NCBI GenBank assembly: GCA_041391665.1
Contig: JAWKNO010000002.1
Span: 682,001-746,000 of the forward strand
Direction: 5' to 3'
Source: Bacteroidia bacterium
GTDB taxonomy: Bacteria > Bacteroidota > Bacteroidia > J057
Length of the DNA: 64,000 bases
Positions 58,509 through 64,000 of this stretch are shown piece by piece. How positions within the stretch are numbered: the first letter of the stretch is position 1; every line of letters starts with the position of its first letter. Made by a program: the position numbers and the translations under genes. The notes beneath the pieces were generated by a model, which saw only the letters and a program-made list of their open reading frames with translations, had not been told where the DNA came from and ran no database searches.

Positions 58509-60520
58509 TGGCTTTTGGATTCGTCTTCCAGTTCCAGACGATTTTCCTCAGGCGATTCTTCGTGGTTATTGATTTTCCCGTTGTTTGAAGGCTGATCAAC
58601 TTTGGATTCCGTCGTATCTTCTTCAAAAGCCAGCGGGTTATATTCTTTGAAGGGTCGCTCTCCGATAAGCGTTGTCAGGTCTTCTTTGAAGAGTACTTCC
58701 TTGCGGAGAAGTTCCTGAGCAATGGCTTCCAGATCGTCTTTATGGTCAAGCAGCAACTTTTTTGTGCGTTCGTAGGCCAGATCAATGATCTGTTTTACTT
58801 CTTCGTCGATCAATTTAGCTGTAGCTTCAGAATAAGGTTTGGTAAAACTGTATTCCCCGTCTTCTTTGAAGGATACCTGGCCGACTTTCGGGTTCATTCC
58901 ATAACGTGTGACCATAGCATAGGCCGTGGCTGTTATTTTTTCCAGGTCATTGAGTGCACCGGTGGATACTTCTCCAAAAACCACTTCTTCTGCAGCGCGC
59001 CCGCCAAGGGTCATACACATGGTATCAATCAGTTCATTGTAGGTGCGGAGATATTGCTCTTTGGGGAGATATTGTGCATAGCCAAGTGCAGCCAGGCCAC
59101 GAGGTACAATAGAAACTTTCACGAGTGGGTGAGCATGTTCCAGATACCATCCGGAAACGGCGTGGCCAGCTTCGTGGTAGGCGACAATTTTTTTCTCTTC
59201 AGGGGAGATAATTTTGTTTTTCTTTTCAAGGCCGCCGATCACCCGGTCCACAGCGTCCTGGAAGTCATCCATTTCGACGGCTTTTTTGTTTTTTCTTGCG
59301 GCGATCAGAGCAGCTTCATTGCAGACGTTCATAATATCTGCACCCACAAATCCCGGAGTTTGGGAAGCCAGTCGTTTGATATTTACTTCATCAGACAGGG
59401 TGAGTTTTTTCAGGTGGACTTTAAAGATAGCCTCACGGCCTTTGATATCGGGGAGATCTACGCCAATCTGGCGGTCGAAACGACCGGCACGTAAAAGCGC
59501 CGGGTCAAGTACGTCAGGACGATTGGTTGCCGCCATGAGGATTACACCCGTATCGCTGCCAAAACCATCCATTTCTACGAGCAATTGATTGAGGGTATTT
59601 TCCCGCTCGTCGTTTCCGCCGGTTACATTCATTCTTCCCCGGCTTCTTCCCACGGCATCAATTTCGTCGATGAATATGATACAAGGTGCTTTTTCTTTTG
59701 CCTGCTTAAACAGGTCGCGAACACGGGCGGCACCTACTCCCACAAACATTTCCACAAAGTCAGAACCACTCAGTGAGAAGAAGGGAACTTTTGCTTCACC
59801 CGCAACAGCTTTTGCCAGGAGGGTTTTACCTGTTCCGGGAGGGCCTACGAGGAGGACTCCTTTTGGAATATGGCCACCCAGTTTGGTGAATTTTTGAGGA
59901 TTTTTAAGAAACTCTACAACTTCCTGGACCTCCTCTTTGGCTTCTTCAAGGCCGGCAACATCATTAAAGGTTACATTGACCTTATTTTCCTTGTCGTACA
60001 GGTTTGCTTTACTTTTGCCAATGTTAAAAATCTGGCCTCCGGCGCCGCCTGCACCTACTCTCCGCATAAAAAAGAACCAGAGTGCGACAAGAATAGCGAT
60101 AGGGATTAAAAACTGAATAACGTCTCCCCATTCAGTCCTTTCTACATAAGTATGTGGAATTTTATTTTCCACAAGGTAGTTATCAGTTGCTTCTGCCGAA
60201 CCTCGTTTCATATAGTACTGAGGTCCGTTTGGATTCATTTTCAGATCTGAATCCTTTTGATCTTTCTGCATTTGCTTTTTACCTTCCGGGGTAAGATAGA
60301 CCTGAACATCTGTCCCATTGATGACCTCTACGCGTTCGACAAGGCCTTCATTGTTGAGTGTTTCAAATTTGGTTATCGATATTTCCTCGGGACCAGTTTG
60401 ATTTCCAACCATATACATGACCAGAATGAAAAAGGCCAGTACAACAATGTATATCCAATAAATATTATTGTTGGGCTTTGGGTTTCTGTTTCTGTCAGTC
60501 GGATTTTGATTATCTGCCAT
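58505..60520 (-). CDS. ftsH: ATP-dependent zinc metalloprotease FtsH
   Basis: A 671-residue membrane protease. Two membrane segments: NIYWIYIVVLAFFILVMYMV (about 19-38) and VIQFLIPIAILVALWFFFM (about 135-155), with the periplasmic domain between. AAA core: Walker A VLLVGPPGTGKTLLAKAVAG, pore loop region FVEMFVGVGAARVRD, Walker B IIFIDEIDAVGRSRG and the second region of homology NRPDVLDPALLRAGRFDRQ. Zinc site HEAGH near 445 with the distal Asp in the protease domain. The C-terminal tail is acidic. It degrades membrane and regulatory proteins. First gene of the ftsH-lpxH-propeller unit. Confidence 0.97.
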   Translation of the reverse strand: MADNQNPTDRNRNPKPNNNIYWIYIVVLAFFILVMYMVGNQTGPEEISITKFETLNNEGLVERVEVINGTDVQVYLTPEGKKQMQKDQKDSDLKMNPNGPQYYMKRGSAEATDNYLVENKIPHTYVERTEWGDVIQFLIPIAILVALWFFFMRRVGAGGAGGQIFNIGKSKANLYDKENKVNVTFNDVAGLEEAKEEVQEVVEFLKNPQKFTKLGGHIPKGVLLVGPPGTGKTLLAKAVAGEAKVPFFSLSGSDFVEMFVGVGAARVRDLFKQAKEKAPCIIFIDEIDAVGRSRGRMNVTGGNDERENTLNQLLVEMDGFGSDTGVILMAATNRPDVLDPALLRAGRFDRQIGVDLPDIKGREAIFKVHLKKLTLSDEVNIKRLASQTPGFVGADIMNVCNEAALIAARKNKKAVEMDDFQDAVDRVIGGLEKKNKIISPEEKKIVAYHEAGHAVSGWYLEHAHPLVKVSIVPRGLAALGYAQYLPKEQYLRTYNELIDTMCMTLGGRAAEEVVFGEVSTGALNDLEKITATAYAMVTRYGMNPKVGQVSFKEDGEYSFTKPYSEATAKLIDEEVKQIIDLAYERTKKLLLDHKDDLEAIAQELLRKEVLFKEDLTTLIGERPFKEYNPLAFEEDTTESKVDQPSNNGKINNHEESPEENRLELEDESKSH

Positions 60521-60615
60521 ATAAATTTTCCGTTCGGGGAATTTTGGTTTTAGCTTTTAGTCAGTCAGAATGATTAACTTAAAATTAAGGGTATTTGTTG
60601 GCTAATCAACAGGTT

Positions 60616-60637
60616 TAGGTATCAAATCTTATACCTA
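60616..60637. other. Short inverted repeat upstream of ftsH
   Basis: TAGGTAT (60616-60622) and ATACCTA (60631-60637) with an 8-base spacer, about 100 bases before the ftsH start and beyond the end of the T9SS gene. There is no T-run. It could be an operator or a weak transcript end. The rest of the 60521-60731 gap shows nothing clear. Confidence 0.3.
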
Positions 60638-60731
60638 CCCGAAAGTACTGCCATTTTTTCTGCTTTTAAAAGCAAAATTTGCCAATAATGTTAAATTACT
60701 AGTCATACGTAGCTGAGATTACAGGGTTAAC

Positions 60732-62726
60732 TCAATGAATCACCTGAATACGTTTGATTATTTTTTTACCTGACTCCTTTACCAATAGCATATAAACGCC
60801 TGGGAGCAGGTCTGGAACAGGGATTCTGATCGTATGTGTATTGGGCTGAAGTACAAAAGTCTGGGTGATTACATTTTGTCCATCACTGTTAAGTAACTGG
60901 AAGGTGTACGTCCCCGATGGTTTGCCTGTGAGCAGAATATTCATGTTTTCCTTGACGGGGTTTGGGTAAATGTTGATCCAATCTGCGTTTTCACTTTGTG
61001 ATTCTTCCGCAGGAGGAGTGACGGTTCCTAGCCGGAAAGCGATACTGTCAAGCAGCGATATCCGCATATTGTCAAACCCTGTAGCGTTTCTGGATACCGG
61101 ATATTCAGTTTCTCTGACATGAATGTTTGTACCTGGATTGTGGAGTAAGATTGCCGGATTTTTACCGTGTGAGATCATCCAGGTTTGATTTTGTGCGGTA
61201 TAATATTTGAGAAAACTCCCTTCAGAAAGTGAGACGCCATAGGCGAGTGTCTTGTTGGCCATCAGATAGGGTATCCCGGTGGTTGGATACGAAAAATAGT
61301 TGTTTTGATCTTCTGACTGGGGGATAATAGCGGTTGTCTGGAGAATGCCAAGCCCGGGTTGTAAAAATAGATGGCTTTCTGCATCCGTCAGCGTGGCTGA
61401 TCGTACCTGTTGCGGGGAAATGAGCCACGGACTGGCAAGTTGGCAGTCCTGTCCCATAAATGCGCCGATCGTTGCGGGCTCTAGAACTCTCGATAGCAGA
61501 AGGGGACCGTTTGTGCCGGATCGTAAAAATTCTGTGAGTGCGGCTGGGTCATTATGGGCAAATAGAAATTTATGTGAAGCCAGTATTTCTGCATTTTTCG
61601 CGGGATCATTTTCAAAAATTTCAGTTGTTCGCAAGACATTTACAATCGCTGCCCCTCTGGCTTCCAGCATTGCTTTTACGACTTGTGCATAGGAATCCGA
61701 TTCGCCAGTGATAATGAGTATCTTATCGGAAGGATAGCCTGTACCGTAAATCAGGGTGTCCAGGAATCTTTCATTGCCGGAGAGATCTGTTCCTCCGCTG
61801 AACAGCAGGGTTTGATCGGCCATTTCTTCACCAATACCGGGAGTCAGCATGGTATGCATACCCTTAACTTCCCAACTAATAATGTTAAACTGATCCCCAT
61901 CCAGCAACTGGATAAACCGCAGCGAATCTATGACAGGTTTTCCTGCATTCAGGGTGAAGTTGTCCGCACTTATGTCATTGAGCAATAGGACTGCAGCTCC
62001 TGTGCCATACACACGGCCATTGCCCATGCTGTCCACACAGAATGCGGTTTGTTCATCTATTCCCAGTCCAGAGATTACCTCCTTTTTTTCGACCCACCAA
62101 CGCGCCATAAAAGCCAGCGTACGGCCAAATCTTCCTTTTTCGGAAAAGGAAGGATCGATTACATAACCTTCTGTCAGGGAAAAAAAATCATTTTTTAGCT
62201 GTATTCGTGCATCTCTGACGTCAGCCAAGGCTTCGGCACTTTCGATATTTCCATAAGCGCCTGTAAAGACCACATCTGATAAAAGTGCAGCTGCGTTTCC
62301 ATTTGTACCTATCACTCCTCCTTGCTGAAACTTCGCTTCCACGGCTGAATCGAGTTTGGTATTTCTGAAAATGGTGTACATTTCCACAGGCGATTGTTCT
62401 TCAAACAACCAGAAATCATACAACATCAGCGAGTCGATGGTAGGTTTGTGATTGGCAAGAGCCGGAAATGAAATCGCAAAATAGCGCACTTTGGCGGCGC
62501 CCAGATCGATAAGATAATCTTCCTGATTTTCAGCTGTATAGCTTGTCCGAATAATCGCGACCTTATGATTGTGAGCCTGATTTATGGCCCATGCATAGGG
62601 GGCATCACTCCAGCCACCGGGATATATCAAACCTCCGCCGGCAATCATCAGCTTTCCCTGGGAGAAAGAGAGACAGAAACCGGAGATTAACCACAAAAAA
62701 GAGAATATATATTTGGCCATAGTCAT
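60732..62726 (-). CDS. Cyanophycinase-like (peptidase S51 family) protein with T9SS sorting domain
   Basis: The ATG at 62726 starts the signal peptide (MTMAKYIFSFLWLISGFCLSFSQ); the frame opens 43 codons earlier without signal features. The protein is 664 residues. Residues about 25-320 resemble cyanophycinase/S51 peptidases: GKLMIAGGG, VRYFAI, LGIDEQTAFCVDSMGNGRVY GTGAAVLLL. The nucleophile motif GTSAGA of the family is here GTNGNA, with Asn142 at the Ser position, so hydrolysis is doubtful. The last 85 residues (INIYPNPVKENMNILLTG ... YTFQLLNSDGQNV ... GVYMLLVKESGKKIIKRIQV) are a type A T9SS C-terminal sorting domain. Exported through type IX secretion to the cell surface. Confidence 0.82.
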   Translation of the reverse strand: MTMAKYIFSFLWLISGFCLSFSQGKLMIAGGGLIYPGGWSDAPYAWAINQAHNHKVAIIRTSYTAENQEDYLIDLGAAKVRYFAISFPALANHKPTIDSLMLYDFWLFEEQSPVEMYTIFRNTKLDSAVEAKFQQGGVIGTNGNAAALLSDVVFTGAYGNIESAEALADVRDARIQLKNDFFSLTEGYVIDPSFSEKGRFGRTLAFMARWWVEKKEVISGLGIDEQTAFCVDSMGNGRVYGTGAAVLLLNDISADNFTLNAGKPVIDSLRFIQLLDGDQFNIISWEVKGMHTMLTPGIGEEMADQTLLFSGGTDLSGNERFLDTLIYGTGYPSDKILIITGESDSYAQVVKAMLEARGAAIVNVLRTTEIFENDPAKNAEILASHKFLFAHNDPAALTEFLRSGTNGPLLLSRVLEPATIGAFMGQDCQLASPWLISPQQVRSATLTDAESHLFLQPGLGILQTTAIIPQSEDQNNYFSYPTTGIPYLMANKTLAYGVSLSEGSFLKYYTAQNQTWMISHGKNPAILLHNPGTNIHVRETEYPVSRNATGFDNMRISLLDSIAFRLGTVTPPAEESQSENADWINIYPNPVKENMNILLTGKPSGTYTFQLLNSDGQNVITQTFVLQPNTHTIRIPVPDLLPGVYMLLVKESGKKIIKRIQVIH

Positions 62727-62864
62727 TGGCGGAAAGTCAGAAGAAAAAAATAATATGAGCTGCAAAAATGGGAAAGATTCCCTCTTTTTACAATCACGTA
62801 TCTGTTGTGCATGGGGTTGGTGCATGAAGGTAAAATTTCCGAACTTAAGGGTCAAACTAGTTTT

Positions 62865-63542
62865 ATGTGCGGAAGATATACATTTACCCGGATACCAGAT
62901 GCCGGTTCAGTCATTTACCCGGAGGGTATTCCGGTTGAAACAGGACCGCGTTACAATATTGCCCCCACTCAATATGCCCCGGTGATTCCCATGGATGATC
63001 CTTTACATACCTATTATTTCCGTTGGGGATTGATTCCCTACTGGGCAAAGGATATGTCTATCGGTCTTCGCACCATTAATGCCCGGGCGGAGACCCTGCT
63101 GGAAAAGCCTGCGTTTCGGGAGCCTGTAAGGCGAAGCCGGTGTCTGATACCTGCTGATGGGTTTTATGAATGGAAAAAAACCGGTACAGGTAAACAGCCC
63201 TACCGAATTGCGCTAAAGTCGGATGATATCTTTTATTTTGCCGGAATCAGTGATGAGTGGCAATCACCCGATGGTAAAAAAATTTATTCTTTTTCGATTA
63301 TTACCACAGAACCCAATGAGCTGATGGCAGATATTCATAACCGGATGCCTGTGATCCTGAAGGGAGATGCGGAGAAAAAATGGCTGGATGTAAATGCAGA
63401 TGTGGGCGAAGTTTTGACTTTGACCCGTCCCTATGATCACCGGCGGATGCAAGCTTACCCAGTCTCTGCACAGGTGGGAAATGTACGGATCGATCACGCA
63501 GGGCTTATTCAGCCGATTGTTCCTCCGCCTTTATTGTTTTGA
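62865..63542 (+). CDS. SRAP-domain DNA-protein crosslink repair protein (YedK/HMCES family)
   Basis: The ATG at 62865 exposes the catalytic Cys2 after Met removal (MCGRYTFTRIPDAG); an upstream ATG would hide it, so this start is certain. The protein is 225 residues. Family motifs are RYNIAPTQYAPVI, FRWGLIPYWAKD, TINARAETLLEKPAFREP, RRCLIPADGFYEWKK (catalytic Glu region) and IHNRMPVIL (active-site His). SRAP proteins form a stable thiazolidine link with abasic sites in single-stranded DNA to protect them. Divergent from the T9SS protein gene by 138 bases. No LexA-type operator was recognised. Confidence 0.95.
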   Translation: MCGRYTFTRIPDAGSVIYPEGIPVETGPRYNIAPTQYAPVIPMDDPLHTYYFRWGLIPYWAKDMSIGLRTINARAETLLEKPAFREPVRRSRCLIPADGFYEWKKTGTGKQPYRIALKSDDIFYFAGISDEWQSPDGKKIYSFSIITTEPNELMADIHNRMPVILKGDAEKKWLDVNADVGEVLTLTRPYDHRRMQAYPVSAQVGNVRIDHAGLIQPIVPPPLLF

Positions 63543-63616
63543 TAATTTACGAAACAAAAATTCCAATGGTATAAATATTGCCATTTGTATATAGGATGCA
63601 TTTAATAAGCTTTTCT

Positions 63617-64000
63617 ATGTGCAAAAATCTGCTATTTGTTAGTTTTGGGATATGGGTTGTGCTTTCGGGTTTGTCGGGTTGCCAGAAGATGGTGGAGCAA
63701 TCTCCCGCGTTTGATCTTGATGAAGCGATCGGGCTTGCGATGGAAGAAGCGTCAGGTGGTGTAGGTTTGCAGGCATACATTCTTCCTGAAAGTGATGATT
63801 TTGCTTCCATTCCCCAGGATCCCCGCAATCCGATCAATGTGGCGAAGGTTGATTTGGGTAAAAAGCTTTTTCATGAAACCCGTTTAGGTATTCGCCCCAA
63901 ATATACCGAGGGGATGTACACATATTCATGTGCGAGTTGTCATCACGTGGAGGCTGGATTTCAGGCAGGGATTCAGCAGGGAATCGGGGAAGGCGGTTTG
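63617..64000 (+). CDS. Di-haem cytochrome c peroxidase family lipoprotein, N-terminal part (cut by window edge)
   Basis: An open frame of 128 codons from an ATG at 63617 runs off the right edge. It has a lipoprotein signal (MCKNLLFVSFGIWVVLSGLSGC, lipobox LSGC). After a linker, PINVAKVDLGKKLFHETRLG is followed by YSCASCHHVEAGFQ with the first haem-binding CASCH. The KVDLGKKLFHDTRLS...CASCH arrangement is the start of MauG/cytochrome c peroxidase domains. Such proteins reduce H2O2 in the periplasm or modify proteins by oxidation. The second haem motif would lie beyond the edge. Confidence 0.85.
   Translation, partial: MCKNLLFVSFGIWVVLSGLSGCQKMVEQSPAFDLDEAIGLAMEEASGGVGLQAYILPESDDFASIPQDPRNPINVAKVDLGKKLFHETRLGIRPKYTEGMYTYSCASCHHVEAGFQAGIQQGIGEGGL

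Noticed and set aside
58742..59494. 250-codon forward frame opposite ftsH
   Set aside because: Shadow of a highly conserved gene.
63547..63837. 96-codon reverse frame near the right edge
   Set aside because: The forward strand carries a lipoprotein signal and a CASCH haem motif in an open frame to the edge, so the reverse frame is a shadow.

Overview
The window reads as chromosome of a Bacteroidota bacterium, perhaps a Saprospiria- or Cytophagia-like gliding environmental group (inference). The basis is a type IX secretion C-terminal sorting domain, many lipoproteins and secreted proteins, the futalosine menaquinone route (mqnE, mqnA), kynurenine 3-monooxygenase, near-absence of Shine-Dalgarno sequences, several TAnnTTTG -7 promoter boxes, and the ATTCGTG/CACGAA and CCCTGAG...TCGAAGGG extragenic repeats common in this phylum. 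Both edges cut a gene: a secreted protein on the left and a di-heme peroxidase lipoprotein on the right.

Layout. 0-12 kb: cell-surface genes (large lipoprotein, polytopic membrane protein, GH78-type rhamnosidase, haem/beta-propeller lipoprotein) and a lone AAA-ATPase/DUF4435 gene that looks like a one-gene defence islet. 12.2-16.8 kb: a forward operon of Gfo/Idh/MocA oxidoreductase, O-antigen ligase, MtnK-like phosphotransferase and a lipoprotein ADP-ribosylglycohydrolase. 16.8-23.3 kb: accessory region with a 124-144 bp tandem repeat, a beta-propeller protein whose start codon lies in an inverted repeat, a graveyard of broken RHS C-terminal toxin cassettes each followed by a small immunity-like gene, and a 176 bp hairpin element. 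23.3-25.4 kb: a membrane protein and an SNF-family transporter.

25.4-35.6 kb is one long reverse-strand polysaccharide operon. It holds a polyprenyl-phosphate glycosylphosphotransferase, a WecG/TagA glycosyltransferase, all four enzymes making GDP-D-glycero-alpha-D-manno-heptose (hddA, gmhA, hddC, gmhB), two sulfotransferases and GT2, GT4 and GT61 glycosyltransferases. Together they suggest a sulfated, heptose-containing surface glycan. Flippase, polymerase and export genes are not in the operon.

36-64 kb is mostly housekeeping: nuoE-carA, a bifunctional aspartokinase/homoserine dehydrogenase, thioredoxin-fold proteins, a DUF2911 protein, a tandem pair of TPR sensor kinases (the first lacking its phospho-acceptor histidine), an SNF2 helicase, mqnE-phosphatase-mqnA, a LuxR-type response regulator, kmo, prfA, ftsH-lpxH-propeller, a T9SS-exported cyanophycinase-like protein without the expected serine, an SRAP/YedK protein and the partial peroxidase.

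No tRNA, rRNA, CRISPR array, complete insertion sequence or integrase was seen. The strongest leads are the RHS cassette graveyard with palindromic elements inserted in its reading frames, the ATPase-DUF4435 gene (possible fused PARIS-like defence), the kinase/pseudokinase pair and the sulfated-heptan operon.
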